Shown: positions 41,982 to 54,497 of the stretch, piece after piece | Layout of the letters: each line of letters begins with the position of its first letter | Position numbering within the stretch: position 1 is the first letter of the stretch | NCBI GenBank assembly: GCA_008638375.1 | Contig: CM018035.1 | Coordinates: 5,515,077-5,579,076, forward strand | From: Nyssa sinensis | Lineage: Eukaryota; Streptophyta; Magnoliopsida; Cornales; Nyssaceae | DNA: 64,000 nucleotides | Direction: 5' to 3' | The notes under the pieces: generated by a model | Told to the model about the DNA's origin: nothing | The model's input: the letters and a program-made list of their open reading frames with translations, nothing else | Databases searched by the model: none | Made by a program: the position numbers and the translations under genes

Positions 41982-42654
41982 CTAGCAAAGTGGTTGACTT
42001 GGAGAATCCCAAGAGATCAAAAAGATAGAAAAGAAGTAAGTGGATGAAATTGAAGTGTGAAGAAAGAAAGTGGCTTTGGAAGCGGACGGTGGGACATCAA
42101 GGAGAGTCTTGCTCTTAATTTATAAGAAGCTTTGAACTGGGACAAGAATCATGGTTTTCCTGTCTCTGCCACATGATTTTGTATATGCACTCAATGCTTG
42201 CACTCAATTATGGAGTAGACCACTATCCACAGATCCCTTAGTTGTCCCAAAGGGATAAAAAAATGGACATTTTGGGTGTCAAAAGTTGTCAATAGTTTGG
42301 AGAGGAAATCGTGGAAGGTAAATTGCAAGTCTGTTCTTGAATGTTCCTTTTTTCTTTTCCCTTTCCTAATAAAATATAGTAGGGCTATGCTTTCTTTTTT
42401 CCTTGATGGCTCCAAAGAAAGTAGCCATATTTTGGAAGATTGTTATTATTATTCACAAAATGGCAAAAGAATAGAGTAGAGTAGGTGAGCTGCTAGGGAC
42501 TCTGACCTTTTTAACCTCTAGTCATCTTGGTAATTTGCCTAGCCATTTCATTGTCGTTTTAATATAGGTGGGTGCTAACATTTCATGTCAAGTAGATGGT
42601 ACTTTTGCCTAAGCTTTTCATTGTCTATCTAAGCCTGTATTTGGTGAGAAAGTA

Positions 42655-42812
42655 TTCGGTACCCCGGGGGCACCATGTCGCCATGCCACCTTCTAATAGT
42701 GGGTTGACATATGAGTTATGTCTCACTAAAATAGGTGGGGCATAGCCCACGGCGCTCCACCACTAGGAGGGTGACATGGCCACACTGGTACCTCGGGGGC
42801 AGTGAAATTATT
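42655..42812. repeat. Imperfect palindrome, MITE-like
   Basis: GGTACCCCGGGGGCACC on the left and GGTACCTCGGGGGCAGTG on the right bracket arms that pair imperfectly (CATGTCGCCATGCCACC against the reverse complement of the right arm). It is GC-rich relative to its surroundings, with no open frame. The ends are not certain. Confidence 0.4.
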
Positions 42813-43130
42813 TCCTTATTTGGTTGTCTGAAGGCGAAAGGATGGAATAAAAGACGTAGATTTCTCTCAACATTACTAACTGCAGTTTTAATGCATCAGA
42901 TAATTGTATGATTATAAAGTTTTCCTAATATTTGTCTTTATTTTATCGACAACCAAACTCTTATCCATTTCTTTGCAGCTACAGTACACATCAAGAGCAA
43001 TTTCCCGCATCAAAGCCCATGTTCTTGTGGAATGACTGACATATAAATTTGTTTTCTTTCCTTTCTTTGTTTTTAGGTACACCTACCTTAATTAGGTTAA
43101 CCCAAGCTCTGCGCATGCGTTGCCGACACT

Positions 43131-43487
43131 CTAAGAAGCACAGACACTCTATTTTGGCTCACAGTGTCCGTGTCGGACACCGACACTCTCGGACACGTGT
43201 CTGGAACACTTGAATCATGGATGTTAATGATTAAATGAAGAAGTTCTTTAATTTTTATTTAATGGCTTTGTTATTTTAATATCTTAATAATATTTTTTAA
43301 ATTTATGTGTTTTTATGCCAAGTTTAATTGAAATAACATAGATTTTTATTATATGGTCATATAAAAAATTTATATATATTCAACGTGTCCTTAACGTGTC
43401 CAGTGTCCTAATTTTTTGAGAAATAACGTGTCTGCGTGTTCGTGTCGTATCGTATCCGTGTCCCGTGTCCATATCCGTGCTTCTTAG
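43131..43487. mobile_element. MITE with 11-bp inverted ends and 8-bp target duplication
   Basis: The ends are perfect inverted repeats, CTAAGAAGCAC (43131-43141) and GTGCTTCTTAG. The direct repeat CCGACACT flanks them at 43123-43130 and 43488-43495 (one further base, G, also matches, so 8-9 bp). The subterminal regions are dense in GTGTC / GGACACG motifs. An 8-bp duplication suggests the hAT superfamily; 9 bp would suggest Mutator. It has no coding capacity. Confidence 0.8.
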
Positions 43488-44022
43488 CCGACACTTATTC
43501 TGAATCTAAGAATGGATCAAGGTTTTTGGTATAGTTTGTAAGGTCAGCTTATTGCATTTTCATGATCATAGGAACTCATTTTGGTATAGTTTGTAAGGAA
43601 ATTGCTCAATTGTTTTTCTCCTTTTGAAGGCTCTGCAACAACTTGTGATTAATGAAGATCATTTGTGTAAGAATGAGTTTTTAGCTTTATAAATAAATAA
43701 AACCACTCACACAAATACATACATGTTTCAGTATATCATAAATATCACTAACACTTCTACAGGATTGTGGTAGCAGCTTAAGTTGAATCTTTACTTTCAG
43801 TACATTAACTTTGCAGTTTGTAATATCTCATGAATCTCTACCAAGTTATTATCAGAAATACTGATATTTTAAGAGTTGGGAATCTTTGATAATAAACAAT
43901 ACATTGTATGCTTAATTTATAACATGGTTTGATGATTAACCAATAATTTATGATCTGCCCATAATTTTTTAAGCATACCTGTTTGGAATCCCCATATAGG
44001 CGAATAATAGTCCCATCCAATT

Positions 44023-44043
44023 CCCCCCCCCCCCCCCCCCCCC
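44023..44043. repeat. 21-base poly-C run
   Basis: An uninterrupted C tract lies in AT-rich DNA. Such runs are rare in plant nuclear DNA and prone to sequencing length error. Confidence 0.95.
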
Positions 44044-45417
44044 ACACTAGCCATAATCCAAATTATGGTAGCAATTAATTAAAACTAATTACTTGAAACT
44101 GTATTGTCAAAGCTACCCCAGTACTTGCATTACTTTATGAGTACCTTTTAGTTGCCTTCCAAAGAAGTACCACAGGCCATACAATTTTTGACAGAAAACA
44201 AATTATGTGTGTGCATATAAAGCAGTGCCCATTTGATTGAGTGACGTAAAATTATTGTAGTTAAGTTGTTGTGTAAAAGTACTTTTTAAATTAAGTAATT
44301 GAGTGTTTGAGTGATTTGAAAAAAAGTACTTAACAACTATTGAGTGAAAACATTTATTAATGAGCCCGACCAAGTTAATGGGAAAAGTTAAACTTAGAGC
44401 AACTCTATGAGAGGATCTATTTTTGGACCAAAAAAATTCTTTTAGATGCTGTTACTAGTATTTATATATACATCAATGACTTTCAATATTATACATCACT
44501 CCAACTAGTGATATTCAAAGGAGTATCTATTTAATATCTTAATATATTTTTCTCTTTCTTCTTATCAATCTATCTCTTTCTCTCTTTTCTAACTAATTTG
44601 TGTATCCCCTCTTCATAGTATTCATATTTATATCTACTTCATCACTATTTATGATCGAATCCAAAATAAGTACTAGGATAGATGCTCTTTAAAGGATGAA
44701 TAGTGCATTAAGAGGAGCCTAAATTGGCAATTAGAAGGGATGGCTCACCTCCTAAAGCTACTCTAAGAGTTGTTTTTACTAGTTTAACCCAAATTATTTT
44801 TTTATTAGAAAAGTTGTCGGCCGTTAAGTACAGTTTGAAATTTCATCATAAACAAATTCAAAATTAATTAAGTGCTGATTGAGGGACTCAAAATGCATAA
44901 ATTCGTTTGAAAAATTTATCCAATCCATAGCAAGATGTAGGCAGTGCTTGTGCATCTGGAACAATGCCCAACAATTCATGAATACCCTTGACATGTGAAT
45001 AGAATAAACAGACAGAGTAAAACTGAAAAATAAAATAAAATTGGGATACTTGTGAATCAGTACTTTCAGTGATGAGATTAGTGATTACGACTCACATGTA
45101 CTGATGTACAAGTATTCCTAACATTAGGAGATAAAAAATTTAACATAGTGGAACCGATATTTATTGGTGTCTATATATTACACTCAGATTAATAAATATT
45201 TAACACATCAACATATAATTCACATATTTAGTTGACGTGTCATACACTCATCGACTTTGATGCAATAGACAAGATCAATGAATAATATTTGATATTGACC
45301 ATGCAAGTGGAAATAAAGGTCCTTACTTCTTTGGCCTGTTGCCTTTGCTATTTTCCCCTAGGGAATTAGCTTTTGCAATTAAGAGAAAGATGGAAAAGAA
45401 AAAGAATATATACATAC

Positions 45418-45452
<35 letters not shown>

Positions 45453-46060
45453 GCATGATCAATTTATAAACAAACACCAATCAATTTGAATAAAAACTAG
45501 TGCTTAATTCAAGTCAAGAACCTTGCTGATGAGGCTATGAAAGATGTGTGTCTCACCTACCTATGAAAAGAATGTGATTGTAGATGAAATTATCATGGAT
45601 AGGGATTAAAAAGAAAAAAGAAAAAGAGTGGAACCGATGGGAAAAAAACACTGTGAAAAATTGATTACTAAGGAATAATATTAATAAAAACAAATTGGAA
45701 CAAATTCTCCTTTGATCTTTTCAAGTAGTCTTTTCTCAATTTGGTTGGTCTAAAAATGAAATTCTAACATATATGGGCATTTATAAAATGTACCACTTTA
45801 TTCTTGTCTGGAACAAAATGTAGGCTTAGGCCATTGTATAGACTTGGTAGTAGCACTAAAAGCAATAGAATAAACTATAAAGGAGAGTTTATGCAATGGT
45901 GCATAATTAAATTTGTTTTCATGTGAACCTAACCAATACATATTATTTTAGACATTTTTTGGCCGGTTGTTTGACCATCAAATGGTTTATCACTAATTTT
46001 AATAGAACCAATAATCACTCAAATAAGTACCCAAATCTCTAGCTTTTTTTTTTTTTTTTT

Positions 46061-46579
46061 TAAGGTAAATTATATTGATTTTTTCTAAGGTTTATGACAA
46101 TTACACTAACTTTTTCTAAGGTTTCTAAAATTACATTGATTTCTCCTACTTTACAAAATAATATATAGATACCATCATCCAGTCAAGTTTTTTTTTCAAA
46201 AGGATAAAACCACCCCTTTCATTTTTTTTAGTTTTTTAAATCTTGACCAATTTTTTTTTTAATTTTTTAAATAAATATTGATAAAAATCTTATATTTATT
46301 TTTATATAAAATAAAAATAAGTTATTTATCTTAATTTGTTTTGAAATAAAAAAATTAAAAATTTTTTTAAAAAAAGTTAGAATAAATTGGTCAAAATTAG
46401 AAAAATACAAAAACAAATAAATAAATGGGACAGTTTCGTCATTTTGAAAAAAAAATTAACAGGAAGAAAGTATCTGTGTATTATTTTATAAAGTAAAAGA
46501 GATCAGTGTAATTTCAGAAACCTCAGAAGAAATTAGTATAATTGTCATAAACCCCGAAAAAAGTCAATGTCATAATTTT
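46061..46579. mobile_element. Foldback MITE with inverted arms of about 115 bp
   Basis: The left arm begins GGTAAATTATATTGAT and includes GGTTTATGACAATTACACTA. The right arm, reverse-complemented, reads GGTTTATGACAATTATACTA in register and ends near 46579. Both arms then share TTACTTTACAAAATAATA-like text. The centre is AT-rich with no open frame. It is the same family as 4176-4670. A poly-T tract directly precedes it. Confidence 0.75.
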
Positions 46580-48596
46580 CAAATCACAATATGACAACTT
46601 TATCGTTTCAAAAACGGCCCTCTTACTCCAAATATAAGTATCTTTAAAAGTAATATCTTATCTAACATTTTTAACTCTTTTATTGCCACGTGGATTGCTT
46701 TATTGGAGAGTCAATGACACGTAAGCTTTCTTTTTTCTTTTTATATATTTACACTAATTCTTTTTTGCATATAAGAAATGTGGAGATAAGCTTTCTTTTT
46801 TCTTTTATATATTTACACTTACTTTTTATTTTAGTTACACAAAGGCCAAAGGGCTTCTGAGGCCCTCTTTTTTGGTTGATTGAATAAAGACGAAAGTTTC
46901 ATTTCAATTGTCACCTTGTAATACAGTCTTTCACGAGTGACAAGTGTGAGTCCCACCATCTTCATCGCCCATCGCTAAGCCTTGCCGTGAGAAGATGGAC
47001 TACAAGATTCGGCCGTGAGATGTTTGTCATTGTTGTTTTTTATTTTTGGAGAACATTATTCAATTTTTTGGTTTTACATAAATTCATGTTTTTGACATTC
47101 ATGTATAAGATTACAAGTGTGGAACCCATCAATGAATCACACTTTTTTCAAGGTTGGACAATTGAAATGGGTGAGGGGACATAAATAAACATGCTTCATT
47201 TGTGAAACTAATGTCATTTATCCAAGCTGATATTCTGTGCGCTCTTGGAGCATGGTCCGACATTCTCTCACATGATCCACAAGACATTACTTAATAAGAT
47301 AAGAGATGATTGGGGTGTAACAAAAATCTTGTGTGTATAGATTCAATATAATTACACATACGACATATTATCCCACCATATGGTGTAATTATTCAGGTGT
47401 AACAAAGAATTTTCCCCTTTGTCCTAACAGAATAACGAAAGAGATGATTCGGATTATGATGTGTGCATACAACAGTTATGGGCATCTGCTAAATTCTTGA
47501 CATTGGGCGAAGAACTAAAGGTGTGTTTGTTGCAATCAGGTTTCGATTAACCATTTTATGAATTTGAAATTTGTTTTTGTGATTGATGTCATATGTCCTG
47601 GCAGAATAATCAAAGAGATGATTCACTCTATACTGCATGCATAGGACAATTATGGGCATCTGCAAAATTCATGACATTGGTCAAAAAGCTAAAGGTGTGT
47701 TTGCTACAATTTTGGCAGTTGGCTTCGACCAACCATTTTATGAATTTGAAATTTGCCATTATTTTTTAGTTTTTGGAGAGAGGAGAAGCTTAGGGATCAA
47801 GTGTTTATACATAATTCCCCATTATTGGGAGGTACAGGAATTACATTGTGTTCGATCCAGTACGGTACAATAGTTCATCATGTGAAATGCCACTCGGGAA
47901 TTCGAGTTCTGGAGCTTTCATGCTCCACAGTAATATCTCCCTGAACAAAAGAATCAAAACCTTCCACGTCCCGCACTGGATTTACAGATTCAAGCCTGTC
48001 ATATGAAAAGCACCAAGACCAAATCAAGTCACCCCTTAGAGAAATAAATGGATTCCAAAGATCTTGGATTAAGAACCGAGAATAGAAGTTTTAGGGTTAG
48101 AAGACACCACTAATTGTAGAGGCAGAGGTAGCAGCATCGGTTATTTGCAGCACTTCACCCCGTGCAGCCAATTTTATCCAAATTTGAATTAAACACTTCA
48201 GCCTGATACATAACAAATGCTGTAAGTAAACCCACACCTACTACGCAACCAGGCATTACAAAGAAGAAACAAATAAAATACGAAAAACAAGCTATCTAGG
48301 AATAACTTAAGTGTATAGTTCTTGAAACAAACATCTGTATCACAAAACGATATATACCAGAGCAATTAAACGACCCCCCAATTGGCCAATGGAATCACAC
48401 AAAAAGACTCAACTTTGTATTACAAACTTAGAAAGGGTCTATATCAGAAAAAAAATAAATAAATAAATAAAAATTGATATCAGCTTCCCCCAAAAAGATG
48501 TGAATTGAGCAATAGATCAACTTGATATTGGTGGAAATATGGAATCATCATAACCTTCAAGCTAAGTAAATGCATTAACCTTCACCACGAAATCAA
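46580..48596 (+). other. Region with two tandem exon-like segments (47431-47520, 47605-47694)
   Basis: Each segment is exactly 90 bp, preceded by an AG acceptor and followed by AAG|GTGTG. They encode related 30-residue peptides: NNERDDSDYDVCIQQLWASA continues KFLTLGEELK, and NNQRDDSLYTACIGQLWASA continues KFMTLVKKLK. The spacing is 174 bp. They look like a duplicated exon of some gene, but I do not recognise the protein and could not assemble more exons. Flanking text around 47210-47285 is also open and protein-like. It could be a gene fragment. Confidence 0.4.
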
Positions 48597-50207
48597 CTAC
48601 CGAGCAAGGTCCTTGTTTGTTAGGTCCACTGGAATCTGTAACAGCAATAATGAAACATTTTTTAATGATAATATTGAGAATAGTGTAAGAGATTCTAATC
48701 CAATCCACTTTTACACTATGACATTGCATTCTTCCAATGGATATAATAAATATGAAACAGACCTATCTAAAAAATAATAATAAATATGAAACAGCTTATA
48801 AATTTGAAACTATTAAATCAGAATTGGTCTCCTAAAGATTTAGGAAACACTATCACTGTTCCCTTGCCACTTGCCAGTTTCAAATTTTTTTTAAGAGTAG
48901 CAAATCATAAGGCAAATAGTTGCATAGCCATCCAACAACACTAGGTTCCCAATCATTGATTTCAATAAGTACCAACTACCAACACTCCATTACTATGTTA
49001 AGATTGTCACTTGGCTCTCAAATGGCACAAGGTATCATGGAACCTATGCCTAGTGAAACAAATTAGAGAGCATACAAAGGAAGAAGAATTGCACAAACTT
49101 GAAGGCCCAACGGTGGAATAATTATGCAAAACTGAAGGTCTCCAATAGCTGGAACTGAATGATTAGAGGAAACACTTCAATATGTGCACTCAAAGCAGCA
49201 TAAAGAGGAGATGCAGTTTCATATACATATTGGACAGAGACAAATTTGACAAGCCCAGCACACAGGTTGGGCATGCCCCTAACGTGACTAATGTCCCAAA
49301 ATACACTGAATAACTAGAGGAAGCACTTCAGTATGTGCACTCAAAGCCGCGTAAACAGGAGCTACGTTTCATATACATATTGGACACACACAACTTTGAC
49401 AAGCCCTGCACACAAGTTGGGCATGCCCCTAAGGTGTCTAATGTTCCAAAATACATTTCCCAATTCAAATGCCTAGTTAAGATATGACCAATACTGGTGT
49501 CACATGTCATGGATATCTTTGGATATCACTTCTAGTATACTTGGAATAAATATCACAATTGTAAGGAAATTTTAAAAATATTTTTTTAGAAATTATGAAC
49601 TACTTGAGCCGTCACAAAACGAGGAGTGAGGACTAATGAGAGGTTATATGGGTATGTATCTATCTAGTATACCAAGTTGTCATGTTTATTCACATTCAAT
49701 CGTGTCATGTCCTTGTCCATGCAAATATGCAGTATGCACACTCCTGATCATAACGGAACCAAGATAGAAATGAATTATATATAGGTATCAAATTTTGAGA
49801 GGAAACAAGTGCAATGATAGATAAAAATCAAACCCTACAAAGAAATTGTTGAATAGTTGAAATAGACTGAACCCTCTGCACTAACCGTCATTTGAATAGA
49901 ATTAGTGGGGTATATCATACATGCAATATGCACGTGCCATGAACAGCTTCCATAATAAGGGCATGAAGAGTTCAAGAAACCAAATTACGAAACTACTTAG
50001 TTTCTTAGTTTACAATTTTACTTGCCCTTTATTGGTCATAAGGAAAGAAACAAGGACATATTTAATACACTAAGGAGAGACCAAATTGCATAAAGGCTGT
50101 ACCAATTTCACAAGAGCCCCGCCCTTGGCAAGGTCGTTGCCTGGTGCAATAACAACGATTCGTCCGCCCAGCGCAGTGGATTGGATTTGAGTCATGGGAA
50201 TCAACTT
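48597..50207 (-). CDS. Unrecognised gene, two probable 3' terminal exons
   Basis: Exon 50103-50207 (105 bp, AG before, GT after) reads in frame as KLIPMTQIQSTALGGRIVVI then APGNDLAKGGALVKL. It joins in phase to exon 48597-48635, reading IPVDLTNKDLAR and a stop. The combination of protein-like text, consensus splice sites and matching phase supports a real gene end on the minus strand. I do not recognise the family. A further open segment at 50349-50412 (RSFVESNRFPDIKLSPVEF in one frame) may be an upstream exon, but its phase does not join directly. Earlier exons may lie anywhere up to about 53500. Confidence 0.4.
49164..49458. repeat. Tandem duplication of about 145-150 bp in an intron-like region
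   Basis: Two head-to-tail copies share CACTTCAATATGTGCACTC / CACTTCAGTATGTGCACTC, CATATACATATTGGACA and GGGCATGCCCCTAA. They differ at many positions, so the duplication is old. They lie between the two exon-like segments of the unrecognised minus-strand gene. Confidence 0.75.
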
Positions 50208-50762
50208 CTACAAAATGCAAATAAGGAAGCCTAAATAGTGGGATTACTTGATTCATCACAATGAGAAGTTAGACAATACCAAAGATAAATAAAATAAACA
50301 ATTATAACAAAGGAATAAGGAAATGAGCAGAAAAGTGAAATGTTTTACCACTTAAATTCCACTGGGGAGAGCTTGATGTCAGGGAATCGATTTGACTCAA
50401 CAAAGCTTCGTCCTAACTAGTTAAGGCAGCTACATGAATCCTATTTCACGGTTCTACTCTGGATACGGCCATACTTTTATCAGTAGCTTGTGGATTCTTG
50501 ATACAGTAAATCAGAAAATGCACTAAAAGTTTGTTAAACCTGGCAACCTAAAACAACAGGTAGATGGAATGACAGATAAGATCGAAAATAAGACTCAAAA
50601 CCTGATACATTCTTCTAATATGAATAAAAAAGTATGCAGAAGTAACCTATATATCGAGTTAAAGAAAATGAGAGTGAGAGACAGAGAGAGAACTCAACAG
50701 ACTTTTTTTTAGCTCTGCAGGCCGCTTGCTCCTGGTGTCATTACTGCTCTTGACATTGTAAA

Positions 50763-51355
50763 CTAAGAGAAAATAAGACAAAAGGAGGGACACTGAATTT
50801 CATAAGAACAAAATAGGTTCTTCTAATGCTACCAATGAAAGACACGTCCTCTCTTCATTTCCTTTTCAAATGAGCAGGCAATATCAGATGCCGTACAATA
50901 TGAAGAGGAAAACACCATCATCATCATTGTTCAGCTGAAAAGTCATGAACACAAGATTACTTATCCACATGCATGCATCTAACACAGTTTCCAGCAAGTT
51001 TTCTTCAAAAATGAAATGTACAGGGAAAAGTGATGGCAAACGCCACCAAAAGACATTGTCAGCTAACAGAAAATAAGACAAAAGGTGGGACACTAAGAAT
51101 TTCATAAGAACAAAATAGTTTCTTCTAATGCTACCAATGAAAGATGTGTTCTCTCTTCATTTCCTTTTCAAACGAGCAGGAAATATCAGATGGCATACAA
51201 ATGATGAGGCAAACACCATCATCATCATTGTTCAGCTGAAAAGTCGTGTAACACAAGATTACTTATCCAAATGCATGCATCTAACACAGTTTCTGGCAGA
51301 GATTTCTCCATAAATGAAATGTACAGGGAAAAGTGATAGCAAACCCCACCGATAA
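50763..51355. repeat. Tandem duplication of about 295 bp
   Basis: Copies at about 50763-51061 and 51062-51355 share AAATAAGACAAAAGG, CACCATCATCATCATTGTTCAG and ATGAAATGTACAGGGAAAAG, with roughly one difference per 10-15 bases. Open frames in them are shadows of the repeat. Confidence 0.85.
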
Positions 51356-53154
51356 ACGTAAGCAATCAACAGCAGAAAAAATATAAGTGCCCCATACTTA
51401 CTGTAAGAAAATAGTTTCTCCAACTGGTACAAGCTATTAAACCTTGGCACTCTTGTGCCAAATAATAACATCAGAAATAATGATGAGAAATCAAGTAGAT
51501 TCCATCTTCTTGAATGCCTACTCCACCCATGATGATAACTACAAGAGTTTCTCAAGTTGCCCCTCTTCCCTAGCCTTGAACCTCCATTAGTGGAAACATA
51601 TTGACGATTCACCCTGAAGCAACTTTTTTTTTTGCCTAAAGTAAAATGTTCAGAGTTGAATTTATTACTACCTTAGAAATCCCAAACAAAGCTTACTTCA
51701 TTTTACACCCTGATCTATTTAAACAATACTCCAACAAAACCTTATTTCTTCCTAGAGTACTAGTTCTGAACGCAAAGGTATTTTGTTAGCTCATTGAATC
51801 CGATTAACTACCCTCAATTACAAACAAATTTGAGTCTCTGCAAATAAGTTTGTTTCCAGTTCAAATCGAATCACAGGAGCAAAAAAATATCATACAAATA
51901 CAATGAAGAAGCTTATAAAGGAAAAAATGCAAGTGTTTACCAATAAAGCAACAAAACATAAATTTATATGCATTCATAATGAGATACAATTGCAAAAATA
52001 AAATAAAGCAACAAACATTAAACATCCTATAACATTCCTCCAAACAAAAAAATAATTAATTGATTCAATGATGGGCCTGAGGGCATAACACATGCAAATG
52101 TGCAACCAACATAATACGATTGCAAAAGATATATTACCCAAAACAGTAAATGCTAAAACTCTTCCACAATTTCAACATGATTTGTGAAAAAATAGAAGGA
52201 TATTACAAGGAGATACCAAAAATTCACTGAAAGACTGATATTAAAAATCAATGAAATAGCTAAATCAGCTTAAAAAACCTAAGCACTAACTTCCATTGTC
52301 AACTGACTCAACTCAAGTCATGGTGGTTGTATGACACAGATTTTATATTGATGTGAAATAAAACTAACACAACCATTTAATGACCATTGAAAATAAATCT
52401 ATTGATGGGAAAGGAAAGGTAAATCCAGTCATGGTGAGTGTAGAGTCCATCTGGGAGGCAGCCAGCAGGTGGGGACTAACAGCACCGTGATATGGAAGAG
52501 TAACAAAATAATAGTAAGAGAAATAGAAGCATACATATAGAGAACACCGAAGGGAAAACGATCCCTTTTCATCAATTGTGCTGTGACTATAACAACCAAA
52601 AAAACCATGCAAATTGCAATGCTTCCTTCAAGACACAAAGCAAATTGCAAGTGCTTTCAAGCATCCATTCTAAACCATATTGTAGCAGGGTGCCCAAAAG
52701 AGGATTCGAACCTTATACTCTACCTACATTCATGCTGCATCTGATGCATGTTTTAACACTTGTAGATGTATTCGCCTATATTATTGTTTCAAAATTGTGC
52801 AGAAAAACTAATGCATTCTGCCTCTTTTTCATCTAATCTCACATGTTTCCATAAAGTGAATGAAAATCTCCATTCCTTCATCGACCTGTGCCACATCTTA
52901 GGTATACAGAATAATTAAGTCAGATTGGGCCATGTCATGACTACAATAAAAGAACTCCGAACCACTGCCATTTCTTTTCTACATAAGATGCAAGATGAGA
53001 TGAAAAGTTGCCAGAACTTTTCATATAGACAAAGGAGAGGAATTAAACAGAAATCCAAGAACCAAAAGCCAAATAGTTTAACAAGAGCCAAATGTGGCAA
53101 TTTGAGAAAGACAAGATCATGAATATAGCTAAAAGAATTTATAAATGCGTATAT

Positions 53155-53194
<40 letters not shown>

Positions 53195-53648
53195 AATGGT
53201 GAACAACAGAAACCAAAAATAGTAAAGCAGAAGACCTGAGTGGTTAATTGCATTTGATAGATATAAATCAGCACATGAAGTTAATTGAACGAGGACTGGA
53301 GTGGTAATATCACCAGCAGGTGGTAACATTGTTAATTTATGGAAAGGCAGAAGTGGAGATGATAGGGGTGACTAGTGCACAAAAAATCCTGGTTTTGGAC
53401 TTTGATGGTAGATGTAACAATGACATCTAAGCAGCTGTGACTGCAGCACAGAAAGCAATTGGGTGTTTGGAGGTCGGAGAAACAATGAGGCAAATCATTG
53501 GGTAGGATCTTTGCACCTTCCCCTTCCGCCATCTCTCCTAGAACCAATTAGTGTTAGGGAGGGCTTCAGCGTTTGTTTTAAAGCCCTGTGCGGTTGACCG
53601 GCCAGCATTTTCTCCAAGCACCCCCCCTGTGCAACCCCTCCAAACCCA

Positions 53649-53690
<42 letters not shown>

Positions 53691-54497
53691 GGAACCACCC
53701 CATGCAGGTCCCCCTGCATAAGGGTTGGATAGCTTGGCCGCATAACCTTGCACATTGTAGTAATGGAAGAGAAAGAAGGGGTAGAGCACTCAAGCAGTCA
53801 ACTATTTTTGCAGAAAAAATGTTGATTGTAAAGTGAGGCAGCATTTTTAATGTCTGCTCCATTTAACCTAAACAACAACATTATCAGCTTACTTTATTGC
53901 AACCATTCACTACACATAAATAGGACCAGGCACAAGGTAGATTTCCATTCCTTTCATGGAATACCGAAATGGAAATGCTCGAATACTTAAGAACTTAAGG
54001 CTCCACATATACATGTCTCATTCGGACGACAATACTCCATGTCAATGTTTTCAAATCGTAAAGAATAAAACTGACTATAATCTTTTTTTTTCCTCTGTAA
54101 GTTGGGAAATTAAGGGAAAACCGGTATATAGAAAACAAGAAAGATCATGTTAATGTGTTATACCTGCAAAACAAGCAGCTAGCGAATTCCAGAATCAAAA
54201 GCAGTTGTTTCGGCCGGTAAAAGATGTCTCAACACTTACTTACACATGGCCATCAATGAGAATTTATTCATAGTTAAACTTTAACTGAACTAAATAAATT
54301 CATTTATGGACAAGAAAATTAATTTTTTTTTTTAAAAAAAAGATGTATTAATATACAGAATTAAGCCATCATAAAGGAAATTTCATAAGTTTAGAAACAA
54401 GTTTTGCCAAAAGTGTACATAGAAATGTGGGTGTCATCGTGCACACACACATATAGTTCAATAACAGCTATAATTTTTCATAATTTTTTTTTTTTTT
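51356..54497. other. Region upstream of the unrecognised gene; no exon confirmed
   Basis: It contains an (AG)n tract at about 53171-53195 and a (CA)n microsatellite at 53650-53688. Minus-strand open frames at 51360-51612, 52429-52650 (hydrophobic) and 53332-53530 (ATG at 53530, starting MAEGEGAKILPNDLPH) could be exons of the gene ending at 48597, but I could not join them in phase. CAF1 transcripts end at the right edge. Confidence 0.3.

Larger units (their letters stand above)
41982..46060. other. Long intergenic region
   Basis: No gene is recognised. It holds a palindromic element near 42655-42812, a MITE with an 8-bp target duplication (43131-43487), a 21-base C run at 44023-44043, and an ACAT/AT microsatellite near 45415-45451. 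Confidence 0.5.

Noticed and set aside
50062..50259. 65-codon minus-strand frame rich in Cys and Arg
   Set aside because: It is the wrong frame of the exon-like segment 50103-50207, whose other frame is flanked by splice sites and joins in phase to 48597-48635.
52429..52650. Hydrophobic 73-residue minus-strand frame, possible membrane protein
   Set aside because: No recognisable family, no clear splice joining to neighbours, and T-rich DNA often gives hydrophobic chance frames.
52675..52720. tRNA-like TTCGAACC box
   Set aside because: No acceptor stem, D-arm or anticodon arm could be folded around it; similar phrases occur in transposon scraps.
53495..53862. Frames with Cys-Val or Thr-His runs
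   Set aside because: Produced by the (CA)n microsatellite at 53650-53688.
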